A stretch of DNA of 35,220 nucleotides, taken from the NCBI GenBank assembly GCA_003670925.1, contig QWQG01000068.1:1-35220 (forward strand), read 5' to 3'. Position numbers and translations under genes: made by a program. Shown in pieces: positions 1 through 9,156 of the stretch (its first letter is position 1; each line of letters starts with the position of its first letter). This stretch comes from Planctomycetota bacterium (GTDB taxonomy: Bacteria; Planctomycetota; Planctomycetia; Planctomycetales; Planctomycetaceae). The notes below the pieces were generated by a model. The model did not search any database and was not told where the DNA came from. It worked only from the letters and a program-made list of their open reading frames with translations.

Positions 1-85
1 CATCACGACGCAACTCTTCCACCAGAGTTCGTAGTGATTCCAACTGCTGATCAACCGGATTCCATTCCAGATGTATGGCACTCAT
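1..85 (-). CDS. 5' end of an unidentified gene, cut by the window edge
   Basis: On the minus strand an ATG at 85-83 opens a frame that stays open to the first base of the window (28 codons, beginning MSAIHLEWNP). An in-frame stop lies just upstream at 109-107, and no other start codon lies between, so 85 is the only reasonable start. The visible residues are helical and charged (LESLRTLVEELRRD), but too few to assign a family. No Shine-Dalgarno sequence is seen. It would be divergent from secA. The frame could also be chance. Confidence 0.4.
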   Translation of the reverse strand, partial: MSAIHLEWNPVDQQLESLRTLVEELRRD

Positions 86-510
86 GGACGCAAAAACTAC
101 GACATCTCAGAAATCTATGCCAGAGCAGTTTCCAAATGCCCACACCTTCGGCGAATATTTACCCTCCGTAGCCGTAAGTTCTGACAGGCTTGGACTTAGA
201 ACTACAGTCCCGCAGATTGGTGTTCCTGAAACGCACACAGTCCTTGGTCACAGCAGGCTACGGCACGTGCTCCAAGGGGTTGTTTTCCAAAAGGCTGTTT
301 GTCGCCCCAAAATGATAAAACTGGAGTTTTTCCGACCTTAGGCGCGGCATTGACCATGCTTTATCCAATCCAATACACTTGCGGGGCTTTGACTTACGAC
401 AAAACTGCCATTTTTCGATCCGAGTCGATCGTGCTGCCGCTGGGGTGGCCTGCTGATTTCTGCCCGGGTTTAATGATGTCTCACCTAGAATCTCAGGACG
501 ATTGCGCGAC
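86..510. other. Intergenic region upstream of secA
   Basis: About 425 bases separate the partial minus-strand gene from secA. Short frames on both strands have no recognisable composition or domain. The only signal I see is one sigma70-like promoter candidate in the secA direction (350-379, listed separately), which would leave a leader of roughly 125 bases. No convincing hairpin or secM-like leader gene was recognised. Confidence 0.5.
350..379 (+). promoter_or_regulatory. Candidate sigma70-type promoter for secA
   Basis: TTGACC at 350-355 and TACACT at 374-379 are separated by 18 bases. This matches the -35 and -10 consensus reasonably well, and it lies in the only intergenic space before secA. 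This is pattern matching only; chance matches of this quality are common. Confidence 0.3.
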
Positions 511-3500
511 ATGGAGTTTCTGGAAAAAGTAGGCGACTTCTTTGAAGTTGCCAGCGGGAAGCTGGTACGCGGCATCACGACGCTGTTTGGTTCGTCGAAC
601 GAACGTCACATTAAGCGTCTCGGCTTTGTGCGCGACAAACATGGAAATACAACAATTGTTCCCGGTTCGATGCTTGACCGCATCAACACCTTGGAATCTG
701 AATGGCAAAAACTCTCCGACGACGAGCTGCGTCAAACTGCCGCGCGTTTCCGCGCGCGGTTGCTCAAAGGCGAAACATTGGAAGATTTGATGCCGGAAGC
801 GTTTGCAGCTGTCCGCGAATCGAGCCGTCGTTTTCTCAAGATGCGTCACTACGAAGTGCAGATGATTGGCGGTTATATTCTGCACCGAGGCATGATTTCC
901 GAAATGGTAACTGGCGAAGGCAAGACGCTGGTGTCATCGCTGCCAGCTTTTCTGAATGCGCTGGTCGGCAAAGTCCATGTCGTCACAGTCAACGACTACT
1001 TGGCTCAGCGCGATATGGAATGGATGGGACCGATCCATTTGAATCTGGGTCTTACGGTCGGCGCGATTCAGTCGAACATGTCATCGTCCCAACGACAGGT
1101 GCATTATGCCTGCGACATTACGTACGGCACGAGTAATCAATTTGGCTTCGATTACCTCCGCGACAACATGAAGCCGACCAAGGATCAACAGGTTCAGGGG
1201 CCGATGGACTATGCCATTGTGGATGAGATTGACAACATCCTGATTGACGAAGCGCGCACGCCGCTGATCATCTCAGGACCAGCCCACGACAACCTCGAGA
1301 AATACCCGCGGGCCGATGCGATTGCGCGGCAACTGAAAAAAGATACGGACTTCGAAGTCAAAGAAAAAGAACACACCTGCCATCTGACAGAAGATGGCGT
1401 ACGCCGGGCAGAACAGTTGGCGGGTGTGGAAAGCTTCTACACCGCTGGCAATATGGAATGGCCGCACCTCTTAGATAATTCACTGAAAGCGCATTTCCTC
1501 TACAAGCGCGATGTGAACTATGTGGTTGAAAAGGGGGAAGTGGTTATTGTTGACGAAAACACGGGTCGTAAAATGGAAGGTCGCCAGTGGAGCGACGGAT
1601 TGCACCAAGCGGTGGAAGCAAAAGAAGGCGTCAAGATCAAGGAGGAGTCGCAGACTCTGGCCACGATCACGCTGCAGAATTATTTCAAGCTGTACAAGAA
1701 ACTGGCAGGAATGACCGGCACGGCAATGACCGAATCGGAAGAGTTCCTCAAAATTTACGATCTGGACGTCGTGGCGATTCCTACCAACCGCCCGATGCAG
1801 CGGAAAAACTATCCCGACAATATCTACGGCACTGAGAAAGAAAAATGGGATGCCGTCATTCAGGAGATTGTAGAAATTCACGCCACAGGTCGTCCAACGC
1901 TGGTCGGGACGACGTCGATTGAGCTCTCAGAGATGCTCAGTCAGCGACTGATCCGCAAGGGTGTTCCTCACAACGTGCTGAACGCAAAGTTTCACGAACG
2001 TGAAGCGGAAATTGTGGCGCAGGCGGGCCGCAAGGGGGCCGTCACAATTGCCACAAATATGGCAGGCCGTGGCACCGACATTATCCTCGGCGGCAACCCG
2101 GAACATGCGGCATGGGAAGAACTCAAAGCAAAATTTTCGTCGCGGCTGGACGTGCCCAAATCCGAATGGGATGCGCTCACCCGACAAATAGCCGAACGCG
2201 AAGGCATGGTGGCTGAGTCGAAGGTTGTTACCGAAATTGGTGGCTTGCATGTCGTCGGTACGGAACGACATGACTCACGCCGGATCGATTTGCAGCTGCG
2301 TGGTCGCGCCGGACGTCAGGGGGACCCTGGTTCCAGTCGGTTCTTTATTTCGCTTGACGACAAACTGATGCGGCTGTTTGCCGGTGACGCGGTTAAACGC
2401 ATCATGCAGTGGGCGGGCCTAACGGAGGGTGAACCGATCGTGAGTTCCATGGTAACGCGGCGTATCGAAGGGGCTCAGAAAAAACGCGAAGAACAGCACT
2501 TCGACCAGCGCAAGAATCTGTTGGAATACGACGAAGTGATGGACGAACAACGTAAACGCACCTATTCGTATCGTCAGAAAATTCTGGACGGCGTTGATTG
2601 TCGCAGTCTGTTGCTGGGTATGATCAACGACGAAATTGCACGCTGGACAGGTCAGTTCCTCGCAAAAGATTATCGCTGGGAGACGATCGTTGGCTGGGTG
2701 GGGCAAAATCTGAATTTGGAAATTGAGGTATCTGATGTTCGTGACATGACACGTCCGGAACTGGAACAGTACCTCCGCGATGAAAGCGAACGTCAGGGCG
2801 AAATTCTGATCTACGAACAGATCGATGTGGATTTGCCCGAGGACGCAGAAAGTAAACTAGACTGGAACTGGCTTGCGCTCAGCAAGTGGGCTAATCGCCA
2901 CTTTGGGCTCTCGCTTCAAGACAGAGATCTTCGCAAGTACGATCGCGAAGCACTCGCACCCGCGATGTTGCATCTGGCCAAGGAGGCCATGGCTCGCCGG
3001 GACTTTGCTCCGTTGGACGATTTTTTGGATCAATATTTCCCATCCAAGTCACTGACTGGCTGGGCAAATTTCAACTTTCTCTTGGGAATGAAGCCCGACG
3101 AGTTGCTTGGGAAAGAGCAACCAGACGTTGTCAAACTTTTGCAGGCACGAGTGTGTTCACGCTATGACGATAAAGAAGTTACGTTTCCCGTCTCAGTGGG
3201 GATGCACAATTTCCTAGCCGGTGACGGTAAAGAAAACGAGCGATTCAATCGGGAAAAACTGGCGAGGTGGGCGAATACGCGGTTTCGTTCCGAGTTTATT
3301 CCGGAGCAGTTTTCCGAAATGCAGTCGGCGCAGATTTATGAAACGCTTGTCGCCACCAGTCGCCAGTTTCTGGCGCGACGGCCAGATCCGGAAAAGGTGG
3401 AAGTCCGGCTCAAGGAAATCCTGGGGTCCGAGGCGGCAGAGACCAACTTGGTCAGCGAAAACCAGGTTCAGGATTTGCTCAAATGGGCGGATGTGGAGCA

Positions 3501-4047
3501 CAGCTTAACCTTAAATGATGCGAATCTGCGGAAGATGAATGCGGTGCAGGTCAGGCTTGAGCTGTTGCAAGGGATTGAACAGGTTTTCAGACCGGAAATG
3601 CGGCAGACCGAGCGATCTGTGTTGCTGGAGTTCCTTGATACGGCATGGAAGGATCATCTCTACTTCATGGGGCATTTGAAGCAGGGCATCGGCTTTATGG
3701 GCTATGCTCAGAAAGATCCGCGGACCGAGTACAAACGCGAAGGACGACGAGCCTTCTTGGCAATGTGGGATCGCGTTGCCGAACAGGTGACTCAGGCCGT
3801 GTTTCGGATTGAACATGAAAGTCCGGCCTTTGTGGGATCACTTTGGCGGATCTCAGCGACAGAACACGACGTGGCTGCTCCGCTGCCGTCGGAAAACAGG
3901 GTCGATGACCTACAGACCAACGCTCCGGAAGCAGGTGAAGGAGGCAAGACGATTGCGCCGATCATCAATGACTCACCGCGCGTCGGTCGCAACGACGATT
4001 GTCCCTGTGGCAGTGGCAAGAAGTATAAGAAATGCTGCGGTAAGTAA
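511..4047 (+). CDS. secA: Preprotein translocase ATPase SecA, enlarged form
   Basis: SecA is the ATPase that drives unfolded preproteins through SecYEG. The 1178-aa product has the Walker A motif GEGKT (135-139), the DEAD-like DEIDNILIDEARTPL (from 238), the motif TNMAGRGTDI and the helicase signature LRGRAGRQGDPGSSRFF. The helical scaffold continues with LLEYDEVMDEQRKRTY and, near the C-terminus, GYAQKDPRTEYKREG. It ends in a SEC-C zinc-binding tail (CPC at 1164-1166, then KKCC). I chose the ATG at 511 because AGGA at 495-498 fits it, whereas an in-frame TTG at 502 is too close. SecA is usually about 830-900 aa; the extra length sits between the scaffold and the C-terminal core, where five degenerate tryptophan-centred repeats occur (listed separately). 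waaA follows 26 bases downstream. Confidence 0.97.
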   Translation: MEFLEKVGDFFEVASGKLVRGITTLFGSSNERHIKRLGFVRDKHGNTTIVPGSMLDRINTLESEWQKLSDDELRQTAARFRARLLKGETLEDLMPEAFAAVRESSRRFLKMRHYEVQMIGGYILHRGMISEMVTGEGKTLVSSLPAFLNALVGKVHVVTVNDYLAQRDMEWMGPIHLNLGLTVGAIQSNMSSSQRQVHYACDITYGTSNQFGFDYLRDNMKPTKDQQVQGPMDYAIVDEIDNILIDEARTPLIISGPAHDNLEKYPRADAIARQLKKDTDFEVKEKEHTCHLTEDGVRRAEQLAGVESFYTAGNMEWPHLLDNSLKAHFLYKRDVNYVVEKGEVVIVDENTGRKMEGRQWSDGLHQAVEAKEGVKIKEESQTLATITLQNYFKLYKKLAGMTGTAMTESEEFLKIYDLDVVAIPTNRPMQRKNYPDNIYGTEKEKWDAVIQEIVEIHATGRPTLVGTTSIELSEMLSQRLIRKGVPHNVLNAKFHEREAEIVAQAGRKGAVTIATNMAGRGTDIILGGNPEHAAWEELKAKFSSRLDVPKSEWDALTRQIAEREGMVAESKVVTEIGGLHVVGTERHDSRRIDLQLRGRAGRQGDPGSSRFFISLDDKLMRLFAGDAVKRIMQWAGLTEGEPIVSSMVTRRIEGAQKKREEQHFDQRKNLLEYDEVMDEQRKRTYSYRQKILDGVDCRSLLLGMINDEIARWTGQFLAKDYRWETIVGWVGQNLNLEIEVSDVRDMTRPELEQYLRDESERQGEILIYEQIDVDLPEDAESKLDWNWLALSKWANRHFGLSLQDRDLRKYDREALAPAMLHLAKEAMARRDFAPLDDFLDQYFPSKSLTGWANFNFLLGMKPDELLGKEQPDVVKLLQARVCSRYDDKEVTFPVSVGMHNFLAGDGKENERFNREKLARWANTRFRSEFIPEQFSEMQSAQIYETLVATSRQFLARRPDPEKVEVRLKEILGSEAAETNLVSENQVQDLLKWADVEHSLTLNDANLRKMNAVQVRLELLQGIEQVFRPEMRQTERSVLLEFLDTAWKDHLYFMGHLKQGIGFMGYAQKDPRTEYKREGRRAFLAMWDRVAEQVTQAVFRIEHESPAFVGSLWRISATEHDVAAPLPSENRVDDLQTNAPEAGEGGKTIAPIINDSPRVGRNDDCPCGSGKKYKKCCGK
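2677..3591 (+). repeat. Five degenerate W-centred repeats inside SecA
   Basis: Five segments share the pattern (L/V)xxW(A/V)xxx(F/L/H)xLx, followed by an acidic or basic DLRxM-like stretch and a helix. The tryptophans are at SecA residues 729 (VGWVGQNLNLEI), 793 (LSKWANRHFGLSL), 851 (LTGWANFNFLLGM), 920 (LARWANTRFRSEF) and 992 (LLKWADVEHSLTL), with spacings of 64, 58, 69 and 72 residues. The segment of ordinary SecA between the scaffold halves (helical wing) contains one W...F.LDLP-like unit. I therefore infer repeated duplication of a wing-type unit rather than insertion of a foreign domain. The repeats are too diverged to be visible at DNA level. Confidence 0.7.
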
Positions 4048-4073
4048 TTCTGCAACGGGAAAAGGATTTCCTC

Positions 4074-5399
4074 ATGCGTTGGCTGCTCAATCCCGCCTAC
4101 CTGCTGCTCTTGACGGTGCTTGCGCCGTTCATCGCGTGGAGGATTGTGCGACATGGACGGTATCGCAGAGGCATCGCGGAGAAAACTCTCGGGTGGCTTC
4201 CGCCTTCAAATGATCCCCGCGATGTTGTCTGGTTTCATGCGGTGAGCGTTGGGGAAGTCATCCAGCTTCAGAAAGTTGTGAATGAGTTTCGTCGTCAGAC
4301 CGGCGATCGTTTCCGGGTTCTCGTTTCAACATCCACTGACACGGGATTCGACCTCGCGTTACAGCGGTTTCCGGATTGTCAGGTGACTTGGTTTCCCCTC
4401 GATTTTTCGTGGGCCGTGCGGAACGCCTTGCGTTCCGTGCAACCGCGGATGGTCGTCTTAATGGAACTGGAGTTGTGGCCAAATTTTCTGGCGGAGTGTC
4501 AGCGGCAGCAAATCCCGGTCAGCGTGATCAACGCCAGAATGAGTGAACGTAGTCATCGCGGCTACGCGCGCATTCGCAGTCTTATGGCGCCGTTGTTCGA
4601 GCGACTAGCACTGGTGGCGGCTCAGTCGCAATCGAATGCCGGGCGTTTGCAAGCGTTGGGTGTGTCGCAAACTCGACTGCATGTGACCGGGTCCATCAAG
4701 TTTGATGGTGTGGCGACCGATCGCCATAACTCGGCGACTGAGGGCCTGAGAAAACTCTTCAGTCTCTCGCACGCGGAAACTGTATTCATGGCGGGCAGTA
4801 CGCAAGAACCTGAAGAACGACTGGCACTTCAGACGTGGCTTGCGTGCCGTAAAGCATGTCCTTCGCTCCGATTGATTCTTGTCCCTCGACATCGCGAACG
4901 ATTCGACGATGTTGCGAGACTAGTCCGTGAGGCTGGCGTAGACGTCGTGCGTAGGTCGTCGTGGGAGTCCTCGACGTGTCCAAGCTCCGATGCCGTGATC
5001 CTGCTCGACACAATCGGCGAACTGTCTGCCTGCTGGGGCTTAGCCGACATTGCGTTTGTGGGGGGCAGTTTCGGAAATCGTGGCGGTCAGAACATGATCG
5101 AACCAGCGGCCTTTGGAGCGGCGGTGCTCTTCGGCCCGAACACTTGGAATTTTCGCGATGTCGTGCAGACATTCAAAGAGGCCAATGCCTGTGTGCAGTT
5201 AGATTTTCCAGCACAATTGACACCAGCGGTCGCTCGCTTGCTGGCGGGCCCGATGGAAAAACAGGCGCTGGGAAATGCCGCTCGGAATGCAGTCAAAGCA
5301 CAGTCTGGAGCGACCGCAAACACGGCACAGCTGCTCGTGAAAATTCTGGATGCGCAAGCAGTGAAGCAGGGAATTTTTAAAAATCAAAAAGCCGCGTAG
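4074..5399 (+). CDS. waaA: 3-deoxy-D-manno-octulosonic acid (Kdo) transferase
   Basis: WaaA (KdtA, glycosyltransferase family 30) transfers Kdo from CMP-Kdo to lipid A precursors at the inner face of the cytoplasmic membrane. The 441-aa product has the N-terminal membrane anchor (about residues 5-22), then HAVSVGEV with the family's catalytic glutamate at E61, the segment MELELWPNFL, INARMSERS and the C-terminal donor domain segment VGGSFGNRGGQNMIEPAAFG. The ATG at 4074 is preceded by AAGGA (4062-4066) at good spacing. It follows secA by 26 bases on the same strand and may be co-transcribed. Its presence implies a lipopolysaccharide-type outer membrane. Length and motifs are typical. Confidence 0.95.
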   Translation: MRWLLNPAYLLLLTVLAPFIAWRIVRHGRYRRGIAEKTLGWLPPSNDPRDVVWFHAVSVGEVIQLQKVVNEFRRQTGDRFRVLVSTSTDTGFDLALQRFPDCQVTWFPLDFSWAVRNALRSVQPRMVVLMELELWPNFLAECQRQQIPVSVINARMSERSHRGYARIRSLMAPLFERLALVAAQSQSNAGRLQALGVSQTRLHVTGSIKFDGVATDRHNSATEGLRKLFSLSHAETVFMAGSTQEPEERLALQTWLACRKACPSLRLILVPRHRERFDDVARLVREAGVDVVRRSSWESSTCPSSDAVILLDTIGELSACWGLADIAFVGGSFGNRGGQNMIEPAAFGAAVLFGPNTWNFRDVVQTFKEANACVQLDFPAQLTPAVARLLAGPMEKQALGNAARNAVKAQSGATANTAQLLVKILDAQAVKQGIFKNQKAA

Positions 5400-5767
5400 C
5401 GACCTGATCGGCAAAGACTGCTGGTACTCAAATGACACAAATCGCTGTTCCTGAGACAGCAGAAAAATGATAGGCAGCCCACCTGTCACGTTTGCGGCAC
5501 AAAGTTGGTACCTGGCTATTTCACAGGCTGAAAACCCGTCCGTAAATTCAATCTAGAAGCTCGGTGCTGCTCGTAATTCGGCGGATTCCGCCGCTGTAAA
5601 TCCTGTGGTGAATGTAGCTTACGGCGATAATTTCGACCTTGATTGCTTTTCACAAAAAGTCGTATCATGCGGTTCCTGTCTTTGGATAGTTCTTTCGTGC
5701 GGTCTGCACGCTTCTCTTCGATGACATCCGACCCACACCCGATAAATTGTCTCGCAGGGTGAATTCT
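5400..5767. other. Intergenic region with GC-rich hairpin
   Basis: About 370 bases lie between waaA and the parvulin gene. They contain a perfect 6-bp GC stem with a 3-base loop at 5579-5593 (CGGCGG, ATT, CCGCCG). It has no T-run after it, so it is a weak terminator candidate at best. A promoter candidate follows at 5639-5668. No gene is supported here. Confidence 0.5.
5639..5668 (+). promoter_or_regulatory. Candidate sigma70-type promoter for the parvulin gene
   Basis: TTGATT at 5639-5644 and TATCAT at 5663-5668 have an 18-base spacer. They lie about 100 bases before the likely TTG start of the downstream lipoprotein gene and after the GC hairpin at 5579-5593. This is a consensus match only. 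Confidence 0.3.
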
Positions 5768-7003
5768 TTGGCTGCGTATTTTTCACCATCATTGACTCCC
5801 ATTCCGACATTGCGGACGGTTCGGGTACGCATGTTGATTGTGTTTGCAGGCCTGATCTCGTTGGGCCTGAGCCTCGGATGCAAAGGAACAACGGTCAAGG
5901 AAGCCAATCCTGTCTTTACGTCTGCTCCGCCGCGAAGATCGCTCGTCAATCATACCGCTGATGCTGAAGAGCAGCGTTTAGCGGAACAGGGCGACCCGCA
6001 GGAAGGCGGAATTGTGCCGGTGGCCTTCCATGAAATCGGAGTCGCTCCGTTGTCTGGTTCCAGTGTCGTTGCAACCGTCAATGGGAAGCCCGTGTTCGTC
6101 GATGACGTGCTGGGTGGCGTCCGGCGTAGAATCGAATCAGATCCAAATCTGACCGATGAACAACGGCAACTGATACTCATGCAATCGCTCCGCGCTCGGA
6201 CGCGGGAATATGCAGAAGATTCACTGGTCGTCCAAGCGCTTGAGGCCACGATCCCGGAAGACAAACAAAAAACCATTCGTGATTCCCTGGAACCGGCGTT
6301 TCAGGAAGTTTGCCAGAAGATGATGAAGGACAATAAGCTGGCGTCAGAGGAGGATCTGGATACTTGGCTTGAAAACCAAGGTTTCACCCGTCGCGAAATG
6401 AAAGACACGTTCATTCGTCGCCAGTTTGTCGTCGGATATGTGCAGTCAAAAATTCAAGTGCCCAAGCAGATCGATCGCGCTGTTCTGGTGAAGCACTATC
6501 AGGAGCATCTCGCCGAATACACTCCGGACGAAGAAGTTCGGTTCGCCGAAATTGTGGTGCGTTTCCGGGATCACGGAGATCGCGAAGGTGCAGAGGGCGT
6601 GATGACGCAAGTGGTGGAGCGGCTTGGGAAAAAAGAAGATTTTGGCAAGGTGGCATTGGAATTGTCAGACGTTCTGAGCAGCGAAAAACGAGGGGACATT
6701 GGCTGGATCAAGCGCGGATCGCTCGCGGATAAAGCGTTGGAGGCGATGTTATTTGAGATGTCAGCTGGTGACATGACGAGCGTGCAGGTTCGGGAGGATC
6801 GTTTTGAGGTTTACAAAGTCATTGACCATCGCCACCCAAAGACTGTTGAGTTTCAGGCTGTGCAGAAAGAGATTGAGGCCAAAAAGTTAGAGGAACTCCG
6901 TGAAGCAGCCCAAAAGCAGGTGCTGGACGACCTCCGCGCTAAAGGCATCATCGTGACAATTTTCGACGGCGACAAACCTTCGGATAAATCTGTTCGCCGG
7001 TGA
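5768..7003 (+). CDS. Parvulin-type (PpiC/SurA-like) peptidyl-prolyl isomerase lipoprotein
   Basis: This is probably a periplasmic foldase or chaperone of the SurA/PrsA type. The product has a hydrophobic signal ending in a lipobox (LSLGC), so it should be lipid-anchored after cleavage before the cysteine. A SurA-N-like helical region follows, starting near VVATVNGKPVFVDDVLGG, and then a parvulin rotamase domain with EVRFAEIVVRF, GDIGWIKRGSL and the closing FEVYKVIDHR. I prefer the TTG start at 5768 (411 aa) because AGGGTG at 5756-5761 is well spaced and the basic TLRTVRVR stretch then forms the signal's n-region. An ATG at 5831 gives a shorter signal without positive charges. It ends 47 bases from the convergent trpA. 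The exact client role is unknown. Confidence 0.85.
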   Translation: MAAYFSPSLTPIPTLRTVRVRMLIVFAGLISLGLSLGCKGTTVKEANPVFTSAPPRRSLVNHTADAEEQRLAEQGDPQEGGIVPVAFHEIGVAPLSGSSVVATVNGKPVFVDDVLGGVRRRIESDPNLTDEQRQLILMQSLRARTREYAEDSLVVQALEATIPEDKQKTIRDSLEPAFQEVCQKMMKDNKLASEEDLDTWLENQGFTRREMKDTFIRRQFVVGYVQSKIQVPKQIDRAVLVKHYQEHLAEYTPDEEVRFAEIVVRFRDHGDREGAEGVMTQVVERLGKKEDFGKVALELSDVLSSEKRGDIGWIKRGSLADKALEAMLFEMSAGDMTSVQVREDRFEVYKVIDHRHPKTVEFQAVQKEIEAKKLEELREAAQKQVLDDLRAKGIIVTIFDGDKPSDKSVRR

Positions 7004-7050
7004 CGCGATTGTGGATCGGAGTGGGAGAAGTGTCCCGCTTGCCAAGTTTG

Positions 7051-7869
7051 TCATGTCCCCAGTGACGGTTTCGTCGTCGCTGTTGCCAATCGCATTTCTT
7101 TCGCGAATGCGCCGACGCTCGTTGCTGCAGCTGCACTGCTACCGGCTTCGGCCATTCTGCGTACGATCGCCGAACCAACGATAATTCCGTCAGCGACGCC
7201 CTCGAGCGTTGAAACTTGCTCCGGACTGCTGATGCCAAAGCCCACCGCCAGCGGCAGTTTTGACTGAGCTCGAAGCGACTTCAATTGTGCAGTGAGTTCC
7301 GGCGGTAACTCTTGACGTACACCAGTTGTTCCGGCGACAGAAATGCAGTAGAGAAATCCCGTCGATGCGGCCAGAATCTGTTTCGTCCGTTCGGCGGTTG
7401 TTGTGGGAGCAATCAACTGCACGACATCCAGCTTGTGTTGGCGGGCCACGTCGATCACGTCGCTCGCTTCGTCAGCAGGCAGGTCTGGGATAATCAGCCC
7501 ACTGAAGCCGGCCTCTGCGGCGTGCGCGACAAACAGGGCAGTACCGTGTCGAAAGATAATGGCGAACGACACCATCGCGAGTACCGGTGGCAACGCTTCC
7601 GATTTCAGCGATCCCATCATCTTAAAGATCCCGTCCACCGAGATGCCACTGTTGAGGGCTCGCGTGTACGACGCCTGAATGACAGGGCCATCGGCGATCG
7701 GATCGCTGTAGGGAAATCCCAGTTCAATCAGATCCACCCGCGCATCACGTAACGAACAAAGGACGGCAGCGGTGGTGTTGAGATCCGGATCACCAGCAGT
7801 GACAAACGGCATAAACGCCATGCGGGATTCGTGGGCGGCCGTGTGAAACACTTCAGAAATTGAAGGCAT
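7051..7869 (-). CDS. trpA: Tryptophan synthase alpha subunit
   Basis: TrpA cleaves indole-3-glycerol phosphate to indole, which is channelled to TrpB in the last step of tryptophan synthesis. With the ATG at 7869 the protein has 272 aa, close to the family norm of about 268. The catalytic residues fall exactly at the classical positions: E49 in IELGFPYSDP and D60 in ADGPVIQ. The phosphate-binding region VGFGISSPEQV and GSAIVRRM are also present. The frame extends upstream to a TTG at 7947, but that would add 26 unneeded residues. No trpB, trpC or trpF is in the window, so this copy is unlinked to its usual partner. It faces the divergent gene at 8035 across about 165 bases. Confidence 0.95.
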   Translation of the reverse strand: MPSISEVFHTAAHESRMAFMPFVTAGDPDLNTTAAVLCSLRDARVDLIELGFPYSDPIADGPVIQASYTRALNSGISVDGIFKMMGSLKSEALPPVLAMVSFAIIFRHGTALFVAHAAEAGFSGLIIPDLPADEASDVIDVARQHKLDVVQLIAPTTTAERTKQILAASTGFLYCISVAGTTGVRQELPPELTAQLKSLRAQSKLPLAVGFGISSPEQVSTLEGVADGIIVGSAIVRRMAEAGSSAAAATSVGAFAKEMRLATATTKPSLGT

Positions 7870-8034
7870 CGAAAAACTTAGCTGGGAATGGTACTGGGGG
7901 AATTTAACGCGATTAGGATGTATAACGCAGACCGCCGCTGTCGCCAACTGTCTGGGTTTTAATCTATTGTGATTTCCCTTCAGTAACCTCAGAATACAGG
8001 ATCAGGAACCAATCGCATTTCAGGAGGTTATGCC

Positions 8035-9156
8035 GTGCCGCGTTCTTTATCCAGCTTGCAAATGACCGTCTTACTTATTGCAGCGATGTGTGTGACTCAG
8101 GTTCTTCAGCCGGCTGTCGCGGATGAACCAGAACCGCGGCGGCGGACACTCGAGGTGGAAGTCCTCATTCAATCGCAGCCATCGTATCGCATCAAGTCTC
8201 AAGAATGGGGGCGGGTATTTCAGGAACTTGGATACAGCGTCAAGTTTCGTGAACCTCGCGGGGGCGAAGCTGCCCGAATCGAAGATCTGGATCGCGACGA
8301 TTTCTTGGCAACTCGCGTTGTGGCGGCCATGGCAGCCGACGGCTCGCTCCGGATCGGAAAACAGAAATTCGACATCGAGAGTACGAAACTCTTAACCCAG
8401 TCCCTTGATGAAATCCAGCGGCATGGCGCGAAAGGACCACCGGACGATAGTCCGACATGGGGGCTGACGGATGAGCAGTTTAAAGAAGTCACGAGCCTCC
8501 TAGGAGTGCCAGTGGAAAATCCCGTCGAACTTCAGTCTTCCATCTTGGCGCTCGAATCCATCGGCCTTCCGGCAAACATGCGGATGAAGTTCACAGAGGC
8601 CGCGCGGCAGCAGGCGTTGGCGGAGCGTCCCGCGTCAGCTCCCGATACCATCGAACTGCAGGGATTCACGAAGGGGTCGGCAATCGCGATCGTGCTCGCC
8701 CAATATGGACTGGGATTTCGTCCTAGGTACGTGGCACCTGGAAAGTATGACATGGAAATCGATCGTGGGAATGAATCGCATAATCTCTGGCCGATCGGCT
8801 GGAAACCCGAACAATCCTTCAGTGAGATTTTGCCTTCGTATTTTCGCGCAATTCCGCTCGATGTGGAAGACGTTGCAATCAAGTCCCTAGTCGAGGCAAT
8901 CTCAGAAAAAATGGGAGTGACACATTTCTCTGCGGCATCTGCCTTGACGGAAAAAGGCCTCGATATCAACACGCTCAAGTATACACGGAAGGACGACCGC
9001 ATCTCGCCCGCACGCCTCTTAACGGCCGTTGGCGACAAGCTGGATCTTGGTTTCGATGTTCGCGTTGATGAGGCGGGGAAAATGTTTCTGTGGGTTACAA
9101 CAGTCGACGACGCCCAAGCCTTCCGAAATCGATTTGCCCACGTGAAACAAAAATAG
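8035..9156 (+). CDS. Exported protein of unknown family
   Basis: I do not recognise a family. The 373-aa product begins with a good Sec signal peptide (hydrophobic TVLLIAAMCVTQVL, probable cleavage after AVA near residue 29). A basic RRRTLEVEVLIQSQ strand and alternating alpha/beta segments follow, with no cysteine-rich or membrane parts. It is likely periplasmic. The start is a GTG at 8035, set by a perfect AGGAGG at 8022-8027 with 7-base spacing. An ATG at 8030 lies only 2 bases from the SD and opens just 11 codons in another frame. The mature region contains two short repeated themes (ELQ- and SL-rich helices) but no catalytic motif I can name. It is divergent from trpA. Confidence 0.85.
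   Translation: MPRSLSSLQMTVLLIAAMCVTQVLQPAVADEPEPRRRTLEVEVLIQSQPSYRIKSQEWGRVFQELGYSVKFREPRGGEAARIEDLDRDDFLATRVVAAMAADGSLRIGKQKFDIESTKLLTQSLDEIQRHGAKGPPDDSPTWGLTDEQFKEVTSLLGVPVENPVELQSSILALESIGLPANMRMKFTEAARQQALAERPASAPDTIELQGFTKGSAIAIVLAQYGLGFRPRYVAPGKYDMEIDRGNESHNLWPIGWKPEQSFSEILPSYFRAIPLDVEDVAIKSLVEAISEKMGVTHFSAASALTEKGLDINTLKYTRKDDRISPARLLTAVGDKLDLGFDVRVDEAGKMFLWVTTVDDAQAFRNRFAHVKQK

Noticed and set aside
75-341. Plus-strand frame of 88 codons upstream of secA
   Set aside because: It overlaps the start of the better-placed minus-strand partial gene, and there is no SD and no family resemblance.
8030-8065. 11-codon mini-frame (ATG at 8030) overlapping the start of the exported protein
   Set aside because: It lies only 2 bases from the SD, which fits the GTG at 8035 much better; a leader-peptide role is not supported.
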